DNA of 64,000 bases from Chordibacter sp038110535 (GTDB lineage Bacteria; Verrucomicrobiota; Verrucomicrobiia; Opitutales; Seribacteraceae), in assembly GCA_038110535.1 (NCBI GenBank), contig JAYNJW010000001.1:49657-113656 (forward strand). The letters are read 5' to 3'. The notes under the pieces are model-generated. The model did not search any database and had not been told where the DNA came from. It saw nothing but the letters and a program-made list of their open reading frames with translations. The position numbers were made by a program, and so were the translations under genes. Positions 25,498 through 35,022 of this stretch are shown here, piece by piece (the stretch's first letter is position 1; every line of letters begins with the position of its first letter).

Positions 25498-28400
25498 ATG
25501 AAGCTAAGTAAAGAGTCCAAATATACATTTCTTTCCCTTTTGATCATCCCATTTGTTTGGATAGGGCTCAATCATTTTGGATACCTAGATTATCTAAAGA
25601 TCAAGACCTTAGACTGGCGGATGCAGTTTAGGGGAGAAATTCGGCAGGACAGTTACAGCAATGTGGAAGAAAAAGTTGACCTTCCTGATGGGGGAAAAGT
25701 TCCCCGAACGCCTAAATTAATTTATGTCAATTTCGATATCGATACGCTGGAAATGGATGGTGTCGGGGAAAGACCTTGGGACCGGGCTTTTTTCAGAGAC
25801 ACGGCTTTGGCTCTTATTGAAAAAGGAAAAGCAAGATCTCTGGGTTTCGATTTTGGGTTTACTCCCAAAAGTATGTCAAGGATGGTTCCTAAAGAAAATT
25901 CTTATCGAAGTGATATGGCATTGGCAGAACTTGTCCGGAGATATCCTGATAGGGTGGTGCTTGGATGCCTGTACTCGGGAGTTCAAACTCCTTATGTCAA
26001 GCCAACCGGTGTAAGTGCATTTCCCCCGTTTTTTAAAGACGGTTACTCGCCCGATTCTGGTAAATTTAATTATCCAGAGTCTCCCTCTTATCCACTTCTG
26101 AGCTACGAAAATAAAAGTTATGTTGGCAGAGTTGGTTCCTTTACCGTTTCGCCATATCGAGCGGTTGATGAGATTCCTAGATGGGTTCCTTTATGGTATA
26201 ATGTTGGAGGCAAAGCTCACGCTTACAACTTACTTGGTGGCAAACGAAGTGTTTTGTCCTTCGAACTTCCACTTGATAACAAGGAAGGAATTAATCTCAT
26301 CCGTGCTCAGATCAATCAGCTTGTAGAACAGAAACTAGAACTCGAAGCTGAATTCGCCCGTTTGAGTGAAGAATTAACAAATTTAAATCAATCCATATCT
26401 GATGATCAATCGGCCTTGGATTTTTATCTTGAGCATAAGGAAAAAATTACCTCGCTCAATCAAGAGATTGAAAATTTCACGGATACGCTTCTTGCCAATG
26501 AAGCGTTGCGACAAGTTATTGAGCCTCAAATAGAATCTAGGCAGTCTCATGTTAAGGAAATTTTATTTCATGTACTGGAAGGGAACTTAGACGAGTCAAC
26601 GGATTTGCAAACCGTGGATGATCTAGTTGAAGAAGCGGAAAATTTAAAAGCAGAGATTTCTACTTTTCAAAATACTTTGGATGCAAACCCTGCTCTATCC
26701 ACGGTTATCAAGCCTCAGGTTGAAATTCGGGTTAAAAGAAGGGATGAGTTGTTGTCTCTGATTTCTCTCAAACAAAATAGCGAATTCAAGAAAATCTCCA
26801 GCGAAAGAATGGAGGAAGCACAAACCTTGCTTAGTGAGAAAATAAAAGAATTAGAAGAGGCTCTGTCGTCCCATAAAATCAGTCAGTCTGCTATGCTTGA
26901 ACAAGTTCAATCACTTCGGGAAAATTTGCAGGAAGTAGAGACAGAAGAAACCCAAAAAAATCAGCAACTGGAAAGGCTTGAAGGGCATATTAGTGCCGAA
27001 TTGCTTGAGACCAATAAAACCTTACGGCTCATTTACGAGGGGAGTAATCAAGCCGTTAAAGGGGGGGAGTTAGTGGACACATTGCCCAATGAAGTTCCCT
27101 TGTTCAAAGAGGGAAGAGTTTTTGCCTTAGGCGTTGAGTCCTTGTTGGCATACTATGGACTTGGCGATGAAGCAGTGCAGATTGATGAGGAATATAAAAG
27201 CCTTAGCATAGTTCATCCACAGGCTGGGGTTTTGGTTGATGCAAAACTTTCAGATGGGCAATTCCTTGAGGTCAACTGGTTTTCGAAATGGTCGGAATCC
27301 TTGGAAGAGAAAATCCTTACTCTGCAAGCAAAACGGGCATATGTTGATAAAAATATTCCAGAATATTTATCACTAGTTCCCAAGATTATTCGCCTTTTGC
27401 TCGAAAGAGTTGAGGGTGTTGATATACCTGAGGACAATTTACTACTTCCAGACCGCCTGCAAATTTTGGGAATTGAGGAGGAAAAAGTCTTGGTCGCTCA
27501 ATCTCTACTTTCGGCCAAATTGGGTGACAAAAATATTCCTTCCTTTGAACAATTCTTCTCTCTATTAAATGCTATTAGTTACTACTTTATACCACCTGGA
27601 ATTTCATCGGAGTATAATCCAATGTGTGGGATGAAAGATGTTTTAGAATATGCCCGCTTTCACGATCAGGTAAGCGAAACAATCGCAGATTTGGAAAATA
27701 AAATTGCTCTGCTCTCAGGCGACCAATACTTAGGGAAAATCAATTCAGCTCTTGAACTGGAGCCGGAAAACCAGGCCCTGGTTTTACAAAAAGAGAAAAT
27801 TTCTGAGGCAATCTCAATCAATCAACAAAGCTTACTTCTGCAGCGAGAGGAAATGCAGAGGATTGAGCAATTCTTTTCTTCCTTTCATAATGCGATTGTT
27901 TTAATTGGTCCGGAAGAAAAAACCTTCCAGGACTTAGCTCCCACTCCCTTTGATTCATCCGCCGTACCCAAAGTAAGTGTTCATGGAAATTTGATTAAAA
28001 CATTGACCTCTGGAGAGTACCTCAAGCGGTTACCTATAAAAACGGATCACTTGGCTACTTTATTCGTTTGTGTGTTAATGGCATTCCTTGCTGTTTATCA
28101 GGGTAATCATGCACAGTGGGTACAAGCCGGGGGTATTCTTCTTCTCATTGGGTATGTTTATTTGGGCTTTGAAACCTTTGCCCAATCCCATGTCATCTGG
28201 CCAATTACTGCTCCTGCATGTGCAGGTCTGAGTACTTCATTCATTGGTCTGGCGGCGATGGTGGTCATTGAGCAGAAGGCAAAAGGCCGATTAAAGGGCA
28301 TGTTCGGAAGTTATGTATCCTCCGATCTTGTTGAGCAAATGGTCGCTTCCGGCGAAGAGCCTTCTCTTGGTGGTGAGGAAACTGCAATTACAGCTTTCTT

Positions 28401-29226
28401 CAGTGATGTTCAGGCTTTCTCCAGTTTTTCTGAGTTGTTAACCCCGACAGGCTTGGTCGATTTAATGAACGAATATTTGACCGCCATGACCAATATTCTG
28501 CAGGAGGAGCGTGGGACTTTGGACAAGTACATTGGAGACGCGATTGTGGCGATGTACGGTGCACCAATACCAATGGATGATCATGCTTATCAAGCAGTTA
28601 GAACGGCGATTTTGATGCAACAAAAACAAATCGAATTACGGAAAAAATGGGTTCCAGAAGTCGAAAAATGGGGTAAGTGCCACGGGTTGGTAACTCAGAT
28701 GCAAACGAGGATTGGATGTAATACGGGAACTGCTACGGTTGGTAATATGGGTGCATTAGACCGATTTAATTACACCATGATGGGGGATATGGTAAACCTG
28801 GCTGCCCGATGCGAAAGTGGTGCTAAGGCATATGGAGCTTACATTATGGTAACGGAAGAAACTAAGTTGGCTTCGGAGAAAACGCGCGACGACATTGCCT
28901 TTAGGTATTTGGACAAGATCGTGGTCAAGGGAAGGTCGCAACCCGTAGCTATGTTCGAACCAACTGGATTTATGTCTGAGCTTTCGCAGGAAACGCAAGA
29001 CTGCCTAGATTGCTTTCAGCAAGGGATAGATAAATACCTTCTTCAGGACTGGGATGGTGCACTGAACCTCTTTGAAAAAGCAAAAGAACTGGAGCCAAAC
29101 AAGCCTGGTGTGACCCCTGGAGTCAAAGACAATCCATCGATGATCTTGATCGATCGTTGCAAAGTCATGAGCGAAAATCCCCCCGGTGACGATTGGGACG
29201 GGGTCTATGTAATGACCACTAAATAA
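25498..29226 (+). CDS. CHASE2 sensor-class III adenylate cyclase with large helical insertions
   Basis: A 1242-aa membrane receptor (a GTG three bases earlier is equally possible). An N-terminal helix (about 9-28) leads into a periplasmic CHASE2 domain starting at PKLIYVNFDIDTLEMDG. The CHASE2 pieces are separated by a coiled coil at about 265-515 and a second helical stretch at about 610-790; the domain resumes with GRVFALGVESLLAYYGLG and ends FHNAIVLIGPEEKTFQDLAPTPF. Three membrane helices (about 850-930) precede the cyclase domain. Catalytic metal ligands D970 (FFSDV) and D1014 (YIGDAIVA), K1010 and T1093 for adenine choice, and N1100/R1104 (VNLAAR) are all present, so it should make cAMP. 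A TPR-like tail (CLDCFQQGIDKYLLQDWDGALNLFEKAKELEPN) closes the protein. Confidence 0.88.
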   Translation: MKLSKESKYTFLSLLIIPFVWIGLNHFGYLDYLKIKTLDWRMQFRGEIRQDSYSNVEEKVDLPDGGKVPRTPKLIYVNFDIDTLEMDGVGERPWDRAFFRDTALALIEKGKARSLGFDFGFTPKSMSRMVPKENSYRSDMALAELVRRYPDRVVLGCLYSGVQTPYVKPTGVSAFPPFFKDGYSPDSGKFNYPESPSYPLLSYENKSYVGRVGSFTVSPYRAVDEIPRWVPLWYNVGGKAHAYNLLGGKRSVLSFELPLDNKEGINLIRAQINQLVEQKLELEAEFARLSEELTNLNQSISDDQSALDFYLEHKEKITSLNQEIENFTDTLLANEALRQVIEPQIESRQSHVKEILFHVLEGNLDESTDLQTVDDLVEEAENLKAEISTFQNTLDANPALSTVIKPQVEIRVKRRDELLSLISLKQNSEFKKISSERMEEAQTLLSEKIKELEEALSSHKISQSAMLEQVQSLRENLQEVETEETQKNQQLERLEGHISAELLETNKTLRLIYEGSNQAVKGGELVDTLPNEVPLFKEGRVFALGVESLLAYYGLGDEAVQIDEEYKSLSIVHPQAGVLVDAKLSDGQFLEVNWFSKWSESLEEKILTLQAKRAYVDKNIPEYLSLVPKIIRLLLERVEGVDIPEDNLLLPDRLQILGIEEEKVLVAQSLLSAKLGDKNIPSFEQFFSLLNAISYYFIPPGISSEYNPMCGMKDVLEYARFHDQVSETIADLENKIALLSGDQYLGKINSALELEPENQALVLQKEKISEAISINQQSLLLQREEMQRIEQFFSSFHNAIVLIGPEEKTFQDLAPTPFDSSAVPKVSVHGNLIKTLTSGEYLKRLPIKTDHLATLFVCVLMAFLAVYQGNHAQWVQAGGILLLIGYVYLGFETFAQSHVIWPITAPACAGLSTSFIGLAAMVVIEQKAKGRLKGMFGSYVSSDLVEQMVASGEEPSLGGEETAITAFFSDVQAFSSFSELLTPTGLVDLMNEYLTAMTNILQEERGTLDKYIGDAIVAMYGAPIPMDDHAYQAVRTAILMQQKQIELRKKWVPEVEKWGKCHGLVTQMQTRIGCNTGTATVGNMGALDRFNYTMMGDMVNLAARCESGAKAYGAYIMVTEETKLASEKTRDDIAFRYLDKIVVKGRSQPVAMFEPTGFMSELSQETQDCLDCFQQGIDKYLLQDWDGALNLFEKAKELEPNKPGVTPGVKDNPSMILIDRCKVMSENPPGDDWDGVYVMTTK

Positions 29227-29270
29227 GCAAGCACAGGGAAAAAGAGGATTTCATTTTGCTTCCCTCGAAA

Positions 29271-29861
29271 CTATAACCTAGGAATAAAATAGTCAGGCTC
29301 GTTCCCTTTTTTCCATTTTAAATTACAGCCCAAGCTTGGGTGTTGGGTTTCAGGAGCAGGCAATTTTGCGAATAGTCTCGCCACTGCACCGGCAAGCTCA
29401 TTACCGTTTACTGCTTGCTCGTTCCCTGGTCGGGAGGCATCAAATTGACCACGATAATATAGGGAGTTTTCTGAATTATAGAGAAAGAAATCCGGCGTAC
29501 ATGCTGCGCGGTAAGCAAAGGCTACCGTTTGATCTTCATCGTATAGATAAGGAAAAGCAAAACCATACTGCTGCGCCAGTTTAGCCATTAAATTTGGAGA
29601 GTCGGCCGGATAATTTTCCACATCATTGGAAGAAATAAAAATGACCTTGAGTCCGCGCTCTTGCCATTGGTTACACAGATCGACAAGGACGGGGAGAAGG
29701 TGAAGGACGTAGGGGCAATGATTGCAGATAAACACAATCAGACTGCCTTGCTGTTTAGAGGAGGGAATAAATTCAAACACCTTTCCGGTTTGTGGATCAG
29801 GCAGGGAAAAGGGGCGGGCTTTCGTGCCCAGTTGGACCATAGTTGATGGAGTTGCTACCAT
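29271..29861 (-). CDS. Thioredoxin-like (AhpC/TSA-type) protein
   Basis: A 196-aa protein with the thioredoxin-fold segment LIVFICNHCPYVLHLLPVLVDL. The CNHC motif replaces the usual CGPC, typical of a subgroup of peroxiredoxin/thioredoxin-like proteins. Downstream are VIFISSNDVENYPADSP and AYRAACTPDFFLYN, with the cis-proline in CTPDF. No signal peptide is apparent, so it is probably cytoplasmic; the substrate is unknown. The gene overlaps the end of mrdA by 7 bases and is the last of the mre operon, convergent with the cyclase gene. Confidence 0.85.
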   Translation of the reverse strand: MVATPSTMVQLGTKARPFSLPDPQTGKVFEFIPSSKQQGSLIVFICNHCPYVLHLLPVLVDLCNQWQERGLKVIFISSNDVENYPADSPNLMAKLAQQYGFAFPYLYDEDQTVAFAYRAACTPDFFLYNSENSLYYRGQFDASRPGNEQAVNGNELAGAVARLFAKLPAPETQHPSLGCNLKWKKGNEPDYFIPRL

Positions 29862-32455
29862 GAAAAATTAGGGGTTTGGGATTTGGGAATTTTTGCAGAG
29901 GAAAGGGAATCTGGATATTTGGCAAAGTATGCAGAGAGAAGATCCCTCGCAATTGGTGTGGCGGTTAAGCCTCCTTGCACTTGGTCTTGAGGAATTACTC
30001 CCTCAATCAGTACAGAAACAGCAACCCGAGGCGAATACGCTGGGGCAAAGCCGACAAACCAAGCTAAATTCAGTTTCATATTGTGATTACGCCACTGACC
30101 TGTACCCGTTTTGCCTGCAACTTGTATCCCTTCAATCTGGCACCGTCTGGCAGTCCCTTCAGTGGTCGCTAAGACCATGCCCTCCAAAATTGCCAAACGA
30201 TCTTCTTCATTAATTAAAATATCATGGGTAACGGTAGGCTTTGCGTCTTGGTAAGTAATAATAGGGGTAAGCGATTTCAAATTAGTTGCGAGTTTGGACA
30301 TAAAACAAGCCATTTGCAGGGGGCTCTGCCTAAGTCCACCCTGTCCTATAGAAATATTAAAGGTGTCTTCCATGGTCCACTTTACACCAAGGTTGTTTTT
30401 TTTCCATATGGGGTCAGGAACAATAGGGGTGTCTCTTAAAGAAGGTAGGGCCAAAGATGGTTTTTGGTCCATTTCCAGCCTTCTGGCTTCTGAGATCAAT
30501 GGTTCATGTCCCATCCGTTCGGCACAGCGAAAAAAGTAGACATTACAACTCTGGGCAATGGCATCTCGAAGATCGAGCTCACCATGCTGGCCAGGGTGCA
30601 CATGACATTTCATTCCACGATAAATACCTTCACACATCAATTTATCATGCGGATTCAAGGTTGTGCTTCGCAATCCAGCAAGTGCAGTGACGAGTTTAAA
30701 AGGCGAAGCCGGTGCGTAACCAGGGTGCCAAGCTCTCGGTAGCCAAGCCTCCCGGCGTTGAATTTCATCATAAGCAGCTTGGGAAATAAAAGGCGTCAAG
30801 CTACTCAAGTCATAATTTGGTTTGCTGGCCAGGGCCAGAATCTCAAAGGATTCCAAGTCAATTAAAACTGCCGCACCAGGGGGCGGGGGAGGAGGGGCAA
30901 GGGTAAAGGCACTTGGGTTTGGGGTTCCCCGTTGAAGCACGCCTTGGGCATATAAATGTCTAAGCAAGCGATTGGCATCATCTACGGTTCCTTTAAAACC
31001 AGCAACCGTGGAAGCCTGCTGACCCGTTAGCGGGAAAGGGGCATCTTTAAATGCGCTTAGAAGCAATTCTGCCCTAACTTCTGTTTCATTGGTGCCGAGT
31101 AAGGCACGCCCTGTTCTTCTTTCCAGTGTTTTTGCCCAGTCCTCATCAGGCAGTATTCTTTGCTTGGCGACTTTTTGCACCATGCGGTCGATCGAATCTT
31201 CTGCAATTCTTTGGAGATCAAGGTCGATGGTAAGCTGAAGGGATTCCCCTTTTTGGGAGGGCTGTCTCTTCAATCGCTCGAATCTTGATCCCATGGGATT
31301 AACCATCCAAATATCAACCCCATCGCTACCGCGTAAATGATGATCAAAAGTTTTTTCAACCCCAGCCTTACCCGTTCTTCCTTGCAGCTCGAAGGTAGCA
31401 AGGTCTGAGCCCGTCTGAGTATCAGGACTGGCTTCATAGCCACTGCCAACATAGCCAAGGACATGGGAAGCCAAATAGCTTTGCGGATAATGACGGACCG
31501 CTTTTGCTTGTATCTGAATAGGCGATTCCGGGGGTAGTTTTTCAATGAGCAGAGCGTATTCCTCATTGGTCAAGTCACCACAAATTTCCAAGGGTAAAAC
31601 CAGTTTTCGGTGCCAATGCTTTTGTATTTCGCTTTGGCTTATTTCGCTATTTCTGCCCGTCAGTTGATTCACGATATCAATGTATTTTTGAACTACAGCG
31701 TACCTGGCTTCCCAGGAGTGGGAAATGCCACTTGTCAAAAAAGGTAAGTTATTGTCTGCATTCTCTTGAAACAGTCGTTCCAGCCAACCATCTCCTGATG
31801 CAACATTTTTTCTTTTGGGCAATGGCTTGCCCTTGGGGTCGAGTTCAAAAGGCAAAGAAAAAAGACCGGAAATATCTACCACAATTTCATTTTCCACTCC
31901 CTCTGCCCGGATCAAGGGCATGGTTTTGGATGGATATTGAGAAATCTGTGCAGACCATGAGCCTTCTTTTTGGCTCACATTTATCCGTCTTTGACCAAGC
32001 CACAATACAACTTTCTTTGTATCGGATAATGGTTTTCCGGTTATTTGAATTTTTCGTTTAATAACATGCTCTTCTTCAAAGCAAAGTGCCAAGAGATTTT
32101 CTAAATCTACTTGCTCTAAATGGTTGATCCGATCTCTGAGTGCGTATGAAACTCTCCGTAATTTAATTTTTGTTTCCCAGATTTCGCGATGGAGAAGTTC
32201 AAGGTGGAGATTTGCGGAATAATGGGCCCGGTTTCCAATCAGTAGATGATGGTTGCGATCGACAACATCACCCCTAGCTCCTGGTCGTAAAATCCGTCGC
32301 TGTCCTTGGATTCTCTCTTTTTCAACATATTCATCACGCTCCAAAACTTGTCTTGAAAAAAGAAATCCAAACAAGGTGATAAAGAGGATTAAATAGAACC
32401 AAGCAAATATTCTAAATCTGCGAGCTTCGGGAAAATATTTCTCAAAAAACTTCAT
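29855..32455 (-). CDS. mrdA: Penicillin-binding protein 2 (elongation transpeptidase), enlarged
   Basis: An 866-aa class B PBP, the transpeptidase of the rod complex. A membrane anchor lies near residues 16-36. The pedestal region follows (GARGDVVDRNHHLLIGNR; later HVLGYVG and GKAGVEKTFDHHLRGSDG). The catalytic domain has the active-site serine in ASPFK, the SCN motif in AQSCNVYFF and KTG in VAGKTGTGQWRN. It is about 230 residues longer than typical PBP2 (about 630). One clear insertion of about 90 residues sits between LDLQRIAEDSI and the catalytic core and ends in a proline run (APPPPPPGAAVLID). It overlaps mreD by four bases. Confidence 0.93.
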   Translation of the reverse strand: MKFFEKYFPEARRFRIFAWFYLILFITLFGFLFSRQVLERDEYVEKERIQGQRRILRPGARGDVVDRNHHLLIGNRAHYSANLHLELLHREIWETKIKLRRVSYALRDRINHLEQVDLENLLALCFEEEHVIKRKIQITGKPLSDTKKVVLWLGQRRINVSQKEGSWSAQISQYPSKTMPLIRAEGVENEIVVDISGLFSLPFELDPKGKPLPKRKNVASGDGWLERLFQENADNNLPFLTSGISHSWEARYAVVQKYIDIVNQLTGRNSEISQSEIQKHWHRKLVLPLEICGDLTNEEYALLIEKLPPESPIQIQAKAVRHYPQSYLASHVLGYVGSGYEASPDTQTGSDLATFELQGRTGKAGVEKTFDHHLRGSDGVDIWMVNPMGSRFERLKRQPSQKGESLQLTIDLDLQRIAEDSIDRMVQKVAKQRILPDEDWAKTLERRTGRALLGTNETEVRAELLLSAFKDAPFPLTGQQASTVAGFKGTVDDANRLLRHLYAQGVLQRGTPNPSAFTLAPPPPPPGAAVLIDLESFEILALASKPNYDLSSLTPFISQAAYDEIQRREAWLPRAWHPGYAPASPFKLVTALAGLRSTTLNPHDKLMCEGIYRGMKCHVHPGQHGELDLRDAIAQSCNVYFFRCAERMGHEPLISEARRLEMDQKPSLALPSLRDTPIVPDPIWKKNNLGVKWTMEDTFNISIGQGGLRQSPLQMACFMSKLATNLKSLTPIITYQDAKPTVTHDILINEEDRLAILEGMVLATTEGTARRCQIEGIQVAGKTGTGQWRNHNMKLNLAWFVGFAPAYSPRVAVSVLIEGVIPQDQVQGGLTATPIARDLLSAYFAKYPDSLSSAKIPKSQTPNFSW

Positions 32456-32985
32456 TTTGAGTGAGCAGAAATACGAAATAAATTGGGTTCAACGCCCTCT
32501 AGAAGCACATCGCAGAACTTTGTGTACCACAAAGAAATAGGAATTAGAAAGATAGTGGAAACTAAAAAGTCACTCAAAAATCTGCTTACCATCCAGGTGG
32601 ATGATTTTGATGATCCCAAATCAGCCAAAAGGAACCACAGAAAAGCGAGGACAAAATTTGCGAATCCTTGGTATAGAATAATTTTGGGGCGGTCTTGTTT
32701 TCCCAAATTGAAAAACTCGCGAGCAAAGTGAAAAATCAATCCCAGAAAAAAGGCGTGGAACCCCAAGGTATAATTAAACGAGTGATCGATCCAAAAACCA
32801 CTCAAAAGAAGGGATAGCAAAGCACGATACGGATCGAGTAGCTGATAATGGGGAAGAAAAAAGAGTCCACCTAGGAAGAGAAAAATTCCCCAGGGACCAA
32901 GTACGGAATTAAGCAGAGCAATGCAGCCTATCAAAATGAAATTTGAGGCTGTGAGTAGGATTAAAAAACGATTGGGTGCATTCAC
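32452..32985 (-). CDS. mreD: MreD-like rod-shape membrane protein
   Basis: A 177-aa integral membrane protein with about five hydrophobic helices, located between mreC and mrdA, the canonical position of mreD. Sequence identity of MreD proteins is low, and the assignment rests on size, topology and position. The hydrophobic helices begin LILLTASNFILIGCIALLNS and end DFLVSTIFLIPISLWYTKF. It overlaps mreC upstream and mrdA downstream by four bases each. Confidence 0.75.
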   Translation of the reverse strand: MNAPNRFLILLTASNFILIGCIALLNSVLGPWGIFLFLGGLFFLPHYQLLDPYRALLSLLLSGFWIDHSFNYTLGFHAFFLGLIFHFAREFFNLGKQDRPKIILYQGFANFVLAFLWFLLADLGSSKSSTWMVSRFLSDFLVSTIFLIPISLWYTKFCDVLLEGVEPNLFRISAHSK

Positions 32986-33860
32986 TTATTTTTTTTGGGG
33001 CTATCTGTAAATGAGCAAAGAACCGTAACCTCAGAAATTTGGGCAAGATCTTGGGGTAAAAATACTTTACCGGTCTTGAAAAGACCATCTCCGCTATCTT
33101 CTAAAGTATGTACCATTCCAATAGGCAATCCGGCAGGAAAGGTGCCGCCAAGAGAAGAAGTTTCTAAGCGTAATCCCTGCTCCTTAATGATTTGAATATC
33201 ATGAGGAACATCGAGCACTACCCCCATGGGTTGTCCCCCCAGCAAAACACCTGTTCCTTGAAAAGTCACCGGTCTTTTATCCCCCAGGAAATGAGCAACA
33301 ATCCGGAAATTTGGATTAGTAGCGAGTTCAACCTTGGACGAATTACTACCACACTGATGAATTCGTCCCACCACACCACCAGAATAAATGACCCCAAAAC
33401 CAGAATGGATTTTATGGTCCGTTCCTTTTCTCAAGAATAATTCCTGCCACCATGCACTTAGATTTCGATGAGTAACTCGGGCAAGGACGGGATGGTATGG
33501 TTTTTCTGAATCCAACCCAATTTTCTTTTGTAAAGCTTCCACTTGTGCATGAAGACCATGGAGCTTGGCAATTTCCTTTTCCCATTTTCCCTCGAGCTTT
33601 TCCTGTAGTGTCCAGTCCGCTCTGATTCGGGAAAGGTCACGATTTTTGGTAATCAGGGTTTTTTTGGAATCCGCTTGGTGACCCCAATAGTCTGTCAGGT
33701 CAGTTATTCTCGAAGTAATTTCCCAAATGGGTGCTTGAAATTCGTCAAAAGTAGATTGGGTGATTGCTTTCCAGCCAGAGGGCAGGGCAATAAAAAGTAA
33801 AAAAAAGGCACCCAATGCCAAAAAGGGTCCGAACTTGGGCCTGTCCTGCGGAGCGGCCAA
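32982..33860 (-). CDS. mreC: Rod shape-determining protein MreC
   Basis: A 292-aa protein with one N-terminal membrane helix (FGPFLALGAFFLLFIALPSGW), a coiled coil (about residues 60-115), and the periplasmic beta-domain of MreC. The latter has HPVLARVTHRNLSAWWQELFLRKG, GFGVIYSGGVVGRIHQCGSNSSKVELATNPNFRI and the late segment LGGTFPAGLPIGMVHTL. It links cytoplasmic MreB to PBP2 in the elongasome. Starts 12 bp after mreB. Confidence 0.93.
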   Translation of the reverse strand: MAAPQDRPKFGPFLALGAFFLLFIALPSGWKAITQSTFDEFQAPIWEITSRITDLTDYWGHQADSKKTLITKNRDLSRIRADWTLQEKLEGKWEKEIAKLHGLHAQVEALQKKIGLDSEKPYHPVLARVTHRNLSAWWQELFLRKGTDHKIHSGFGVIYSGGVVGRIHQCGSNSSKVELATNPNFRIVAHFLGDKRPVTFQGTGVLLGGQPMGVVLDVPHDIQIIKEQGLRLETSSLGGTFPAGLPIGMVHTLEDSGDGLFKTGKVFLPQDLAQISEVTVLCSFTDSPKKNK

Positions 33861-33872
33861 AAGAAAAAAGTG

Positions 33873-34913
33873 TTATTGGGTGACCAGACGATCGATCTGC
33901 TCGCGACTTAGAGAATCGAGCAAGTTGAGAAACTCTCCGGTACCATTGGCAACACAACTTAAGGGGTCTTCTGCCTGGATCACTGTCAGTCCGGTCGCAT
34001 CACTAATTACTTGATCAAGCCCGCGGATAAGAGCACCACCTCCGGCTAGGACCACTCCCCGGTCGATTAAGTCTGCGGAGTGTTCCGGTTGGCAACGATC
34101 GAGAGCATTCTTAACCAGGTCAACGATTTGTTGGACCACTTCTTTGAGTGCTTCTTCTCTGATTTCCTGAGAAGTTATATGGATTGTTTTAGGCAAACCT
34201 GCAGTGGAGTCTCTGCCACGAACATCCATGCTTAATTCTCCAGAGTCCAGGGGAGAAGCAGAGCCAATGGAGAATTTGATTTCTTCTGCCGTTCTTTCTC
34301 CAATTAGCAACCCATATGCCCGCTTCATGTAGGCCACAATAGCCTCATCAAGTTCGTCCCCTCCGACCCTTATACTTCGTTGAAAAGAGACTCCAGAAAT
34401 TGAAATAATGGCAACTTCAGTTGTGCCTCCACCAATATCTACAATCATATTGGCATACTCATCGTGAATAGGCAGACCTGCTCCAATCGATGCGGCCATG
34501 GGTTCTCCCAGTAATAAGACTTCCCTAGCCCCTGCTCTGATGGCCGAGTCCTTGACCGCACGTTTCTCTACCGCAGTAATTCCGGAGGGTACTGCGATCA
34601 CGACACGGGGAGGAACCAATTTTCTTTTATCAACTTTTTCAATGAAATACCTGAGCATGGCCTCGGATATTTCAAAATCAGCAATAACTCCATCCTTCAT
34701 TGGACGGAGAGCTTCTATGGTTCCAGGAGTACGTCCAAGCATTCGTTTCGCCTCCGATCCGACAGCACACACTTTCTTGCTCGTTTTATAACGGGCAACT
34801 ACGCTTGGTTCACGAAGTACAATTCCACGATCCTTGACAAATACCAAGGTATTGGCAGTGCCAAGATCGATTCCAATATCATTGGATAGAAAACCGAAGA
34901 GATTGCTGATCAT
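33873..34913 (-). CDS. mreB: Rod shape-determining protein MreB (bacterial actin)
   Basis: A 346-aa actin-like ATPase. Phosphate 1 motif GIDLGTANTLVFVKD, connect/phosphate 2 motif VDIGGGTTEVAIIS, and adenosine motif LAGGGALIRGLDQVI are clear. The N terminus (MISNLFGFLSND) includes a short amphipathic membrane-binding helix as in Gram-negative MreB. First gene of mreB-mreC-mreD-mrdA-trx; a 109-bp gap to lgt upstream should hold its promoter. It predicts rod-shaped or at least elongating cells. Confidence 0.97.
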   Translation of the reverse strand: MISNLFGFLSNDIGIDLGTANTLVFVKDRGIVLREPSVVARYKTSKKVCAVGSEAKRMLGRTPGTIEALRPMKDGVIADFEISEAMLRYFIEKVDKRKLVPPRVVIAVPSGITAVEKRAVKDSAIRAGAREVLLLGEPMAASIGAGLPIHDEYANMIVDIGGGTTEVAIISISGVSFQRSIRVGGDELDEAIVAYMKRAYGLLIGERTAEEIKFSIGSASPLDSGELSMDVRGRDSTAGLPKTIHITSQEIREEALKEVVQQIVDLVKNALDRCQPEHSADLIDRGVVLAGGGALIRGLDQVISDATGLTVIQAEDPLSCVANGTGEFLNLLDSLSREQIDRLVTQ

Positions 34914-35022
34914 TATTTTGAAATCAAAAGGATTGGTATGATTTGTTTCGGATTTCCTTTATCTGTCAAAGACAAACCATTCACATTGTGAATAAGTTGG
35001 GAAAAACTTTGTGCAAAAGTGC

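Noticed and set aside
29227..29270. Terminator between the cyclase and thioredoxin-like genes
   Set aside because: An AGGGAA/TTCCCT pairing exists but the loop is over 20 bases and there is no clear U tract.
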